Positions 7,638-14,890 of a stretch of DNA of 64,000 bases are shown here, piece by piece. The DNA lies in the NCBI RefSeq assembly GCF_046297875.1, contig NZ_JBKBHD010000001.1, positions 2,604,001 to 2,668,000 of the forward strand, written 5' to 3'. Source of the stretch: Parvibaculum sp046297875. GTDB taxonomy: Bacteria; Pseudomonadota; Alphaproteobacteria; Parvibaculales; Parvibaculaceae. Below the pieces are notes generated by a model that saw only the letters and a list, made by a program, of their open reading frames with translations, did not search any database and was not told where the DNA came from. Numbering within the stretch: the stretch's first letter is position 1; each line of letters opens with the position of its first letter. The translations under genes were made by a program, and so were the position numbers.

Positions 7638-9266
7638 CTAGACGAGGCGGCTCTGCTCCACCGCCGCTTCCACAAAGGACCGGAACAGCGGATGCGGGTC
7701 GAACGGCTTCGACTTCAGCTCCGGGTGATACTGAACACCAATATACCACGGATGGTCGGGTATCTCGATAATCTCCGGCAGGAGCCCGTCGGGCGAGACG
7801 CCGGACATGACGAGGCCCGCCTGTTCGATGGCATCGCGGTAGGTCATGTTCACTTCATAGCGGTGGCGGTGGCGCTCGTTGATCCGGGTGGAACCGTAGA
7901 TCTGCGCGACCCGGCTCCCCTCTTTCAGCACCGCGTCATAGGCGCCAAGCCGCATGGTGCCGCCAAGATCGCCATTCGCCGCGCGCTTCACGAGTTCGTT
8001 CTCGCGCATCCATTCGGTCATCAGGCCGACAACGGGTTCATTCGTCGGGCCGAACTCGGTCGAGCTTGCGCCGGTCAGGCCGCCGATACTCCGCAGCGCC
8101 TCGATCACGGCCATCTGCATCCCGAAACAGATACCGAAATAGGGGACGTTCCGCGTCCGCGCGAATTCGGCCGCGCGAATCTTGCCCTGACTGCCGCGTT
8201 CGCCAAAGCCGCCCGGCACCAGAATGCCGTTCACGTCTTCCAGGTAATAGGCCGTGTCTTCCGTGTCGAAGACTTCGGACTCCACCCATTTCAGGTTCAC
8301 GCGCACCTTGTTTGCGATGCCGCCATGCACCAGCGCTTCCATGAGCGACTTGTAGGCGTCCTTGAGGCCCGTGTACTTGCCGACAATGGCAATGGTCACG
8401 TCGCCTTCCGGCTCGCGGATATTGTGGGTGATGGTCTGCCAGCTTGCGAGGTTCGGCTCCTTGGCATCCTTGATACCGAAGACGGCGAGCACTTCCTCGT
8501 CGAGCCCTTCGAGGTGATAGGCATTCGGCACGTCGTAGATCGTATCGACATCCATCGCCTGAATGACGGCGCTTTCGCGCACATTGCAGAAGAGCGCGAT
8601 CTTGCGGCGCTCATCCTTCGGGATCGGCCGGTCGCAGCGGCACATCAGTATGTCGGGCTGAATGCCGATGGAGCGCAGTTCCTTCACCGAGTGCTGCGTC
8701 GGCTTGGTTTTCATTTCGCCGGCGGACGGGATGAAGGGCAGGAGCGTCAGATGGATGTAGCAGGTCTGGCCGCGGTCGAGTTCGTTGCCGAGCTGGCGGA
8801 TCGCCTCGAAGAAGGGTAGACCCTCGATATCGCCGACCGTGCCGCCGATCTCGCAAAGCACGAAATCGACATCCTTGTTGCCGGAGAGCACGAATTCCTT
8901 GATGGCATCCGTCACATGCGGGATCACCTGCACCGTGCCGCCGAGATAATCGCCGCGGCGTTCCCGCGCGATGATTTCCTGATAGATGCGGCCGGTGGTG
9001 ATGTTGTCGGCGCGGCTTGCCGGTACGCCGGTGAAGCGCTCGTAGTGGCCGAGGTCGAGGTCGGTTTCCGCCCCGTCATCGGTCACATAGACTTCGCCAT
9101 GCTGGATCGGGGACATGGTCCCCGGGTCCACATTGAGATACGGGTCGAGTTTCCGCAGCCGCACGGAATAGCCGCGCGCCTGCAGAAGCGCGCCGAGCGC
9201 TGCGGAAGCGAGACCTTTTCCGAGGGAGGAAACCACGCCGCCGGTGATGAATATGTACCGCGTCAT
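7638..9266 (-). CDS. pyrG: CTP synthase
   Basis: PyrG makes CTP from UTP, ATP and glutamine in the cytoplasm. The 542-residue protein has the amidoligase start YIFITGGVVSSLGKGL with its P-loop, then the C-terminal class I glutamine amidotransferase domain. That domain has the nucleophile in FGICFGMQMAV and the His-Glu pair in QYHPELKSKPFDP. The start ATG 9266 follows AGGGG by a few bases. It lies between secG and kdsA, the order common in alphaproteobacteria. Confidence 0.97.
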   Translation of the reverse strand: MTRYIFITGGVVSSLGKGLASAALGALLQARGYSVRLRKLDPYLNVDPGTMSPIQHGEVYVTDDGAETDLDLGHYERFTGVPASRADNITTGRIYQEIIARERRGDYLGGTVQVIPHVTDAIKEFVLSGNKDVDFVLCEIGGTVGDIEGLPFFEAIRQLGNELDRGQTCYIHLTLLPFIPSAGEMKTKPTQHSVKELRSIGIQPDILMCRCDRPIPKDERRKIALFCNVRESAVIQAMDVDTIYDVPNAYHLEGLDEEVLAVFGIKDAKEPNLASWQTITHNIREPEGDVTIAIVGKYTGLKDAYKSLMEALVHGGIANKVRVNLKWVESEVFDTEDTAYYLEDVNGILVPGGFGERGSQGKIRAAEFARTRNVPYFGICFGMQMAVIEALRSIGGLTGASSTEFGPTNEPVVGLMTEWMRENELVKRAANGDLGGTMRLGAYDAVLKEGSRVAQIYGSTRINERHRHRYEVNMTYRDAIEQAGLVMSGVSPDGLLPEIIEIPDHPWYIGVQYHPELKSKPFDPHPLFRSFVEAAVEQSRLV

Positions 9267-9383
9267 GGGCCCCTAGGTTACACCAAGCAAAATGATTCGG
9301 AGGCCCCAAACCGGCTCCCGATACAGAATCTTCCCGCCGGTCCGGGCGCCTGTCCAGAACCGGCCAAACGTGACTTTTTTCGT

Positions 9384-9767
9384 CTATTCCGCGCGCGGAA
9401 CGGTCGGTTCGGCAGGTTCGGCCGGGGCCGCCGGAGTTACATCCGGTTCACCAAACCCCTCGAACGGCGCCGGCACATCCGGCAGCACGGTGTCGCCCGG
9501 GCCTGCCAGCGGCACCACACGGTCAAGCACGCTGTCGCTCGAGCCTCCGCGCGTCGCAAGAATGCCGAGCACAAGGCTTGTGGTGATGAAAAGCACAGCC
9601 AGAACTGCTGTCGTCCGGGTTAGCGCATTTGCTGTCCCGCGCCCCGACATGAAGCCATCGCCGCCACCGCCGATACCCAGCGCACCGCCTTCGGAGCGCT
9701 GCAGCAGGATCGTCGTGACAAGCGCCACCGCGAGCATCAGATGAATGATGAGAATGATGGTCGTCAT
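9384..9767 (-). CDS. secG: Preprotein translocase subunit SecG
   Basis: SecG is the auxiliary membrane subunit of the SecYEG channel. The 127-residue product has two transmembrane helices (about residues 3-20 and 53-70). The conserved cytosolic loop between them includes LQRSEGGALGIGGG and the FMSGRG motif. A Pro/Ala/Glu-rich low-complexity tail of about 40 residues follows, as in many alphaproteobacterial SecG proteins. A 117-bp gap separates it from pyrG downstream. Confidence 0.93.
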   Translation of the reverse strand: MTTIILIIHLMLAVALVTTILLQRSEGGALGIGGGGDGFMSGRGTANALTRTTAVLAVLFITTSLVLGILATRGGSSDSVLDRVVPLAGPGDTVLPDVPAPFEGFGEPDVTPAAPAEPAEPTVPRAE

Positions 9768-9960
9768 GACACCTCGGGCAGCCCTGAAGGCTTATGGAAA
9801 ATAAAGAGCCGCCACGCGCATCGCTCGATGCGGTCCGGCCAGACGGGCCGGTTTGTAGCGCATGAAGCGTCCGGTTTCCAGCCCTGTCAACGGGGTTTCG
9901 ACCAAGGTCACGGCCGCCCCGCAATTATTACGGAAATTTTCAGCTTGGCTGGTTTCGGCC

Positions 9961-10182
9961 TCAGGCGGCAGTCGTGTTCCCGGCCGTTGCGGGATGATCG
10001 AGCTGACCTTCCCGAACCATGCGTTCATGGCCATCAGCAAGGTTCTTGACACGGTACTGGTAGCCGTCGCCTTCTGCGGGAAGCTGGCGCAGCACCTTGT
10101 AAAGACCGCGTGCGGCGGGCGGATAAGACCCGCCGGCGGTGAACTCGACCGTTTCACCGATATCAAACCTGTGCTTCTGCAT
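9961..10182 (-). CDS. Conserved small protein of unknown function, third gene of micro-operon
   Basis: The 73-residue product is soluble and compact. Its middle, ARGLYKVLRQLPAEGDGYQY followed by RVKNLADGHERMV, looks like a short SH3-like or beta-barrel fold with a polar tail. I do not recognise a named family. The ATG lies 3 bp after the stop of the 50-codon gene upstream, so it is the last gene of a three-gene set behind the cold-shock gene. Downstream, 193 bp to secG hold nothing that I can name. Confidence 0.65.
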   Translation of the reverse strand: MQKHRFDIGETVEFTAGGSYPPAARGLYKVLRQLPAEGDGYQYRVKNLADGHERMVREGQLDHPATAGNTTAA

Positions 10183-10185
10183 TGT

Positions 10186-10338
10186 TCAGTCTCCTGGCGG
10201 CTCGCTGCCATCGTCGCCCTTCACATCCTTGCGGAGAGCCGTTTTTTCCTCGCGATCCTTCAGCTTTTGCTGTGTCTTCGCGGATTTGGCGCGATCGCGC
10301 TCAGCGCGCTCATGCCGATAGTTCGGTTTGAATGCCAT
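10186..10338 (-). CDS. 50-residue basic protein, second gene of micro-operon
   Basis: This 50-codon frame begins MAFKPNYRHERAERDRAKSA and ends in an acidic GDDGSEPPGD tail. The middle is strongly charged (Lys, Arg, Glu) and likely helical. ATG 10338 lies 2 bp after the TAA of the preceding gene, and its TGA lies 3 bp before the next ATG. This tight packing is the main evidence that it is real. The sequence type, a short charged protein beginning MAFKPNY, is one I associate with conserved alphaproteobacterial hypothetical proteins. No function can be given. Confidence 0.7.
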   Translation of the reverse strand: MAFKPNYRHERAERDRAKSAKTQQKLKDREEKTALRKDVKGDDGSEPPGD

Positions 10339-10340
10339 GC

Positions 10341-10571
10341 TTACTTTCGCTTGACCCGCTCGATCGTTTTGACCCGGCCGCGAGGGCGCCCGGACTTTTC
10401 CGCGATGTCACGGTCCTGCGCCTCGATGATCGCTTTTGCGCCCGCCGTATCGGCGGCGCCGTCGATCTCCGTCAGCGGCACCTTGCGATTGGAGCTGAGC
10501 GCGCCGTCTTCATAGACGACGTTGAACATGACGAAGTCGCTGTCCGTCAGCTTTCTGTTGCTGCGCGCCAT
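10341..10571 (-). CDS. Conserved small protein, first gene of micro-operon
   Basis: The 76-residue product starts MARSNRKLTDSDFVMFNVVY and has a mixed fold with a basic, Arg/Lys-rich C-terminus ending IERVKRK. I chose ATG 10571 over the in-frame start four codons upstream because GGAG lies about 6 bases before it. It sits immediately behind the U-tract of the cold-shock terminator, leaving no room for a separate promoter. Expression by read-through from the cold-shock promoter is therefore likely. The function is unknown; the basic tail could bind nucleic acid, which is inference. Confidence 0.65.
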   Translation of the reverse strand: MARSNRKLTDSDFVMFNVVYEDGALSSNRKVPLTEIDGAADTAGAKAIIEAQDRDIAEKSGRPRGRVKTIERVKRK

Positions 10572-10581
10572 AACCCGCTCC

Positions 10582-10611
10582 AAAAATAGAAAAGGGGCGC
10601 CGAAGCGCCCC
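10582..10611 (-). terminator. Intrinsic terminator of the cold-shock gene with UUCG loop
   Basis: On the minus strand, GGGGCGC, loop TTCG and GCGCCCC form a perfect 7-bp stem (10594-10611), followed by TTTTCTATTTTT (10593-10582). The T-run ends next to the GGAG ribosome-binding site of the following micro-gene. Confidence 0.9.
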
Positions 10612-10624
10612 TTGAATAGCCGGT

Positions 10625-10834
10625 TCAGGCGTTGCGAAGATTCGCCGCCGAGACCTTGCCGCTGCGCTGATCGGTCTCGAGGTCATAGGCAATCGCCTGA
10701 CCTTCGTTGAGACCGCGCATGCCCGCGCGTTCAACAGCGGAGATATGGACGAAAACGTCCTTGTCGCCGCTTTCCGGCTGAATGAAGCCGAAGCCCTTCT
10801 GGGAGTTGAACCACTTAACGGTGCCGTTTGCCAT
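10625..10834 (-). CDS. CspA-family cold-shock protein
   Basis: This 69-residue single cold-shock domain protein is an RNA chaperone that melts secondary structure. RNP1 (KGFGFI) and RNP2 (VFVHIS) are intact, and the start NGTVKWFNSQ is typical. Of the in-frame ATGs, 10834 matches the family N-terminus. A 137-nt leader is predicted between the promoter and the ATG, consistent with the long regulated leaders of cold-shock genes. A strong terminator follows the stop codon. The gene appears to head a transcript with three micro-genes. Confidence 0.95.
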   Translation of the reverse strand: MANGTVKWFNSQKGFGFIQPESGDKDVFVHISAVERAGMRGLNEGQAIAYDLETDQRSGKVSAANLRNA

Positions 10835-10977
10835 GTGAGGCATTCCTTATAACGTGAGATATTGCCACCGGTCGCACTGTGCTACCGGCGGATCAAACTT
10901 CGAGGGATCGGGATAGACAGGTCCGGCGCTCGATCGCGAGCGTGGAGAGCAGCCGAACCAAAGAATTCGATGACGCA

Positions 10978-11006
10978 CATATAGGCGCTTTGCCGGAGGA
11001 TTACAA
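10978..11006 (-). promoter_or_regulatory. Probable cold-shock gene promoter
   Basis: On the minus strand, TTGTAA (11006-11001), a 17-bp spacer and TATATG (10983-10978) form a plausible sigma70 promoter. Transcription would start near 10971, giving a leader of about 137 nt before ATG 10834. Confidence 0.55.
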
Positions 11007-11077
11007 GGCAATCCTAAAAAAACCCGGTATTCAGCCAATTCCACCGTACTTGGCCAAACCGAAATGTCGCGTCTCGC

Positions 11078-11833
11078 TCAGAGATAGGCGGAAATGATAC
11101 CCCAGAAATCATCCGCCTTGAGGCTCGCACCGCCCACCAGCGCACCGTTCACATTCGGCACCGCCATAAGCTCCTTCGCATTCGCAGGCTTCACCGAGCC
11201 GCCATAGAGAATGCGCATCTTCGCGCCTTCCGCGCCGAAGCGCGCTTCCAGCACATTGCGGATCGCGGCATGGACCCTGGCAACATCTTCCGGGGTCGGC
11301 GTCCGGCCCGTGCCGATAGCCCAGACCGGCTCATAGGCGATGACGGTTGTCTTCGCCGCGGCAGCGTCAGGGAGCGAGCCCTTGAGCTGGCTGCGGATCA
11401 CTTTGAGCGTCGCGCCTGCATCGCGCTCGGCTTCCGTCTCGCCGACGCAGACGATGGCCGTCAGCCCTGCGCGATGTGCGGCTTCCGCCTTGGCACGAAC
11501 CGCGGCATCGGTTTCGCCATGGTCGGCGCGGCGCTCGGAATGACCAACGATGACATGGGTTGCGCCGGCATCCTTCAGCATCTCCGCGGAAATGTCGCCA
11601 GTATGAGCGCCGCTTTCCTTCGCGTGACAATCCTGGCCGCCGATCGCGATCTTCGAGCCCCTCACCGCTTCCTTCACCAGGCCGACCAGAGTGGCAGGCG
11701 GGCAGATCAGAACGTCGCAAGCCAGCTTTTTCTTGCCCGCCAGCTTCCGCACGAGCGCCGTCACTTCCTTCTTCGAGGCCTTCTCCCCGTTCATCTTCCA
11801 GTTGCCGGCCACAAGTGCCTTCACGCGCGCCAT
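11078..11833 (-). CDS. tpiA: Triose-phosphate isomerase
   Basis: TpiA interconverts dihydroxyacetone phosphate and glyceraldehyde 3-phosphate. The 251-residue TIM barrel has the N-terminal AGNWKMNG (catalytic Lys13), the catalytic His in VIVGHSERR, the catalytic Glu in AYEPVWAIGTG with its flexible loop, and the phosphate-binding YGGSV. Upstream on the minus strand, a TTGGCG/CTAAAC pair with a 16-bp spacer could be its promoter. It is divergent from the following gap and separated by about 240 bp from the cold-shock gene. Confidence 0.96.
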   Translation of the reverse strand: MARVKALVAGNWKMNGEKASKKEVTALVRKLAGKKKLACDVLICPPATLVGLVKEAVRGSKIAIGGQDCHAKESGAHTGDISAEMLKDAGATHVIVGHSERRADHGETDAAVRAKAEAAHRAGLTAIVCVGETEAERDAGATLKVIRSQLKGSLPDAAAAKTTVIAYEPVWAIGTGRTPTPEDVARVHAAIRNVLEARFGAEGAKMRILYGGSVKPANAKELMAVPNVNGALVGGASLKADDFWGIISAYL

Positions 11834-12024
11834 CTTCCCGCTCTCCGCATCAAAATGATTTGCGTCCGTTTAGCAGAAGGCCGGCACCGCGCCAACGCCC
11901 GGCTGTGACACACGCCGCGCATGGGTGACATTCACCTGAGGGAAATAGAACACAGTCCCAACGAAACTTTCATTTCAATGAATATTCGATTGGCAAGTAA
12001 TACACCCGCGTGTAGGTTGCCCGG

Positions 12025-12172
12025 CATGAAAAACCGTCGAATCCATATGGCCGTAGAGGCCACCTTTTGGGGTTACTCGCCTTCGGGGCCGAGTCGCTTG
12101 CGCACGCGCTGAAATAGCCTGCAAAATCGACGTTTGAGAGCCCCATCCACCAGATCGGGGCTCTTGTGTTTT
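12025..12172 (+). ncRNA. Possible small RNA (~150 nt) ending in an intrinsic terminator
   Basis: TTGGCA (11990-11995), a 17-bp spacer and TAGGTT (12013-12018) predict a start near 12025. Downstream are GGCC-GTAGA-GGCC (12049-12061), an ACTCG/CGAGT stem around a TTCG-containing loop (12075-12094), and the terminator stem AGAGCCCC/GGGGCTCT with a T-rich tail. TGAAAA at the 5' end can also pair with TTTTCA at the 3' end. A 28-codon frame starts at 12026 but has no family resemblance. No Rfam family was recognised. Confidence 0.35.
12137..12172 (+). terminator. Intrinsic terminator in the tpiA upstream gap
   Basis: AGAGCCCC (12137-12144) pairs with GGGGCTCT (12157-12164) across a 12-base loop, followed by TTGTGTTTT. 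No protein gene ends just upstream on this strand, which is why a small RNA is suspected. Confidence 0.7.
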
Positions 12173-12439
12173 CAGAACTCCGGTCACCGCCGACACAACG
12201 CGTAACCGGAGATTGCCCATGCCGCTTGAATACTTGAACCGCTTCGCCGGCCCGTCGCTGGAGATACGCGCGCCGCCGCGCTGATTCAGCGTCATTACAG
12301 CGTTTCCGAAGGTGGAGCCATTGTTCCCGCGCAAATTGCGTGGGCACAACCAGTAGAGTTTTGCCTGCCTTCCAGCGCCTGAATACTTGAAAACAACTTG
12401 ACCTTCTTCGCAATCGCGGAGAGGGAATGGAGAAGAATT

Positions 12440-12781
12440 ATGCCTATCGCCCTGGTTCACAGGATCGTTCAGCACGGCCGCAGCGCGGGTGTCGCCGCCT
12501 CGCTCGCCGTCTTTCTCGGCCTGTCGTTCGGCTCCCGCCCGCCGGACGACCTCCTGCAGGCGCTCGTCGTCATACTGCCCGCCTTTCAGGTCGCCTTCTT
12601 CGCCTTGATTTTCGCGACGGCGCAGGATGAGACGCCGCATCTGCTCGGCGCCCGCTTTGCCTTCTCGCTCTGGGCGGCGGCGAGCTTCGTCCTGATGTGG
12701 GCGCTTGTAGAAGCAACGCAGGCGAGCATCCGGGTCTATGTCGAGTTCGGCCTGCCCCCAATCTACAGCGCGCAGGTCTGA
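12440..12781 (+). CDS. Small integral membrane protein of unknown function
   Basis: The 113-residue product starts MPIALVHRIVQHGRSAGVAA and contains three or four hydrophobic segments (about residues 16-33, 39-58, 68-90), so it is probably an inner-membrane protein. I chose ATG 12440 because GGAG lies about 7 bases upstream. The in-frame start at 12398 has none. No family motif is recognised. A weak stem (12786-12810), with a nine-base C-run in its loop, follows the stop. The next gene, a PpiD-like chaperone, starts 213 bp later. Confidence 0.6.
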   Translation: MPIALVHRIVQHGRSAGVAASLAVFLGLSFGSRPPDDLLQALVVILPAFQVAFFALIFATAQDETPHLLGARFAFSLWAAASFVLMWALVEATQASIRVYVEFGLPPIYSAQV

Positions 12782-12994
12782 GGTCCCGGCAGCAGCCCCC
12801 CCCCTGCCGGACGGCGGGGCTTCCGCATTTTTCCAAGGAAAATCAAGCGTGAAGCCCCGCCGAGCCGCTTGCGGCCCCCTGCCCCCGCACCTATCATGCC
12901 GCCCTCATTCGCGGGGGCCGGTTGGCCGGACCCGCATATCTGAAATACGAATTGAGCCGCCTTGCCAAAAGGGGGCCGGAGAGAAAGACGGACC

Positions 12995-14890
12995 ATGCTC
13001 GACAGTCTTCGGAAAACCGCTTCCGGTATCGTCGGATTTGCCATTATCGGCATTCTGGTGATCGCATTCGCGGTTTGGGGCATCGCCGACATCTTTACCG
13101 GCTTCAGCGATGACACCGTCGCCAAAGTGGGCGACCAGAAGATCGACTCGGCTACATTCGAGCGCGAGTTCCGAATGGAGATCGACCGCATGTCCGAGCG
13201 GCTCGGTCAGCCCCTCACGCGTGAGCAGGCGGTGCGCTTCGGGGGCGACAGGATGGCCCTGTCCCGCCTTATCGCCGTGGTTTCGCTTGACGAGGCCGCC
13301 AGCGAACTCGGCCTGGCCATTGGCGACGAGGCCGTCGGGATCGACATTGTGAACGATCCCAATCTGCAGGGTGCCTTCGGCCGCTTCGATCGCGACCTCT
13401 TCCGGCAGCTTCTCCGCCAGAACGGCATCCCCGAAGAGCGTTTCATCGAACAGCGCCGCAAGGGCATGCAGCGGGCGCAGCTCTCCGGCGTGGTCGAGGC
13501 CGGCATTCCCACACCGGACATTCTTACGAAGACAGTATTGCGCTTTCAGGAGGAAACCCGCACAGCCGGATACATCATTCTGCCACCGTCGCTGGTGACC
13601 GAGATTCCCGAGCCTTCGGAAGAAGATGTCGCCTCGCTTTATGAAGCCGGCGCCTCCGCCTTCACGCTGCCCGAGACGCGCGACTTCGCGATCATGGAAA
13701 TCGAACCCTCGGACATTCTCGATTCCGTATCGGTGTCCGAGGAACAGCTTCGGGCAGCCTATAAGGAACGGCGCGGCGAATATGACGTGCCCGAGCGGCG
13801 CGAACTCGTTCAGATCACGTTCCCGAGCGAAGGCGATGCCTCGGCCGCGCTCGCACGGCTGCGCGAGGGTACGTCCACATCCGTCATCGCAGGCGAACTC
13901 GGCCTCGACGAAGAGGATTTCAAGCTCGGCAAGGTCACGCGCGACGAGCTGCTTTCGCCGGTTCTGGCGGATGCTGCCTTTGCCGCCGAGGCTGGCGCAT
14001 GGAGCGAGCCAGTGCGCGGTCCGCTCGGCTGGGCTGTTTTCCGCACCGACTCGATCGAAGAAGGCAACCCGAGCACATTCGAGGGAGTGCGCGAGCAACT
14101 TCTCGCCGCGCTCAAGATCGAACTGGCGCGCGAGCAAATCTACGACACGCAAAACGACATAGAAGATGCACGTGCGGGCGGTGAATCGCTCGATGCCATC
14201 TCGGAGCGCTTTGGCATCGCCGTGCGCCATTTCTCCGGCGTCACGTCGCAGGGACGGACGCGCGAAGGCGAGGCTGTCGACCTGCCGGAGCTGCCGGGAC
14301 TTCTCAGCGCCGTTTTCGAGAACATGGAGGGGGACCAGATTCCGCCGCTCGACACGGGCAAGGAAGGCTACTACTGGGTCGAGATCAATGCGGTGACGCC
14401 CGCCGCGCGGAAACCTCTCGACGAGGTTCGCACTGAAATCGTCAAGGTCTGGAGCGACCAGCAACGGGTGGCGGCGCTCGAGAACATCGCACAGAAGCTT
14501 GCCGACCGCGGCAATGCAGGCGAAAGCTTCGATCAGATCGCGAGCGAGTTGAACCGCAGCGTCCTCACCATGCCCGGCATTCAGCGATATGCGCAGAGCG
14601 ACACGTTCTCGCGGACGGCCGTCGCACGCATGTTCGCCGCGCCGGAAGGCAGCTTCACCTGGGGGCCGGTCGGCGTGGGCGACAGCCTCATGCTGATGCA
14701 GGTTCGTTCGGTGGGCGTTCCGGAGGCGAAAAAAGGCTCCGACGCCTATGAGAAGGCACGTGCAGACGTCGCCGACTCCATCGGCGCCGACATGCTTCAG
14801 ACCTTCGTCGTCGGATATCAGAACCAGTCCGGTGTCACGATCAATCAGGGTCTCGTGCGACGGCTGACATCGGCGGATGCCGGACGATGA
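12995..14890 (+). CDS. PpiD-like membrane-anchored peptidyl-prolyl isomerase/chaperone
   Basis: This 631-residue periplasmic folding factor has one N-terminal transmembrane helix (about residues 12-32, GIVGFAIIGILVIAFAVWGI). A SurA_N/PpiD-type helical domain and a parvulin-like central domain (about residues 255-355) follow, then a long C-terminal region. PpiD proteins act on nascent envelope proteins at the Sec exit. The start MLDSLRKTASGIVG is typical of the family, and ATG 12995 has GGAGAG upstream. Its stop overlaps trpE by 4 bp (ATGA), so this envelope gene leads the tryptophan operon. The parvulin catalytic residues look poorly conserved. Confidence 0.85.
   Translation: MLDSLRKTASGIVGFAIIGILVIAFAVWGIADIFTGFSDDTVAKVGDQKIDSATFEREFRMEIDRMSERLGQPLTREQAVRFGGDRMALSRLIAVVSLDEAASELGLAIGDEAVGIDIVNDPNLQGAFGRFDRDLFRQLLRQNGIPEERFIEQRRKGMQRAQLSGVVEAGIPTPDILTKTVLRFQEETRTAGYIILPPSLVTEIPEPSEEDVASLYEAGASAFTLPETRDFAIMEIEPSDILDSVSVSEEQLRAAYKERRGEYDVPERRELVQITFPSEGDASAALARLREGTSTSVIAGELGLDEEDFKLGKVTRDELLSPVLADAAFAAEAGAWSEPVRGPLGWAVFRTDSIEEGNPSTFEGVREQLLAALKIELAREQIYDTQNDIEDARAGGESLDAISERFGIAVRHFSGVTSQGRTREGEAVDLPELPGLLSAVFENMEGDQIPPLDTGKEGYYWVEINAVTPAARKPLDEVRTEIVKVWSDQQRVAALENIAQKLADRGNAGESFDQIASELNRSVLTMPGIQRYAQSDTFSRTAVARMFAAPEGSFTWGPVGVGDSLMLMQVRSVGVPEAKKGSDAYEKARADVADSIGADMLQTFVVGYQNQSGVTINQGLVRRLTSADAGR

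Larger units (their letters stand above)
11834..12439. other. 606-bp gene-poor region with a possible small RNA and a direct repeat
   Basis: Between tpiA and the membrane protein gene I see no convincing protein gene. The region holds a terminator-ended structured stretch (about 12025-12172) and two copies of TGAATACTTGAA (12227-12238 and 12380-12391). The surrounding open frames on either strand lack codon-use signal and family motifs. Confidence 0.5.

Noticed and set aside
12026..12112. 28-codon frame at the predicted start of the possible small RNA
   Set aside because: No conserved-looking sequence and no ribosome-binding site. Kept only as an alternative to the RNA call.
11970..12413. 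Minus-strand frames over the possible small RNA
   Set aside because: Two overlapping frames of similar quality, no family resemblance, no good ribosome-binding site, and they run through the terminator hairpin.
12796..12804. Nine-base C tract as a phase-variation site
   Set aside because: It lies between genes in the loop of a weak hairpin, not in a coding frame or promoter spacer.
12782..14890. Tryptophan leader-peptide attenuator before trpE
   Set aside because: trpE overlaps the ppiD-like gene by 4 bp, and no short frame with Trp codons precedes it.
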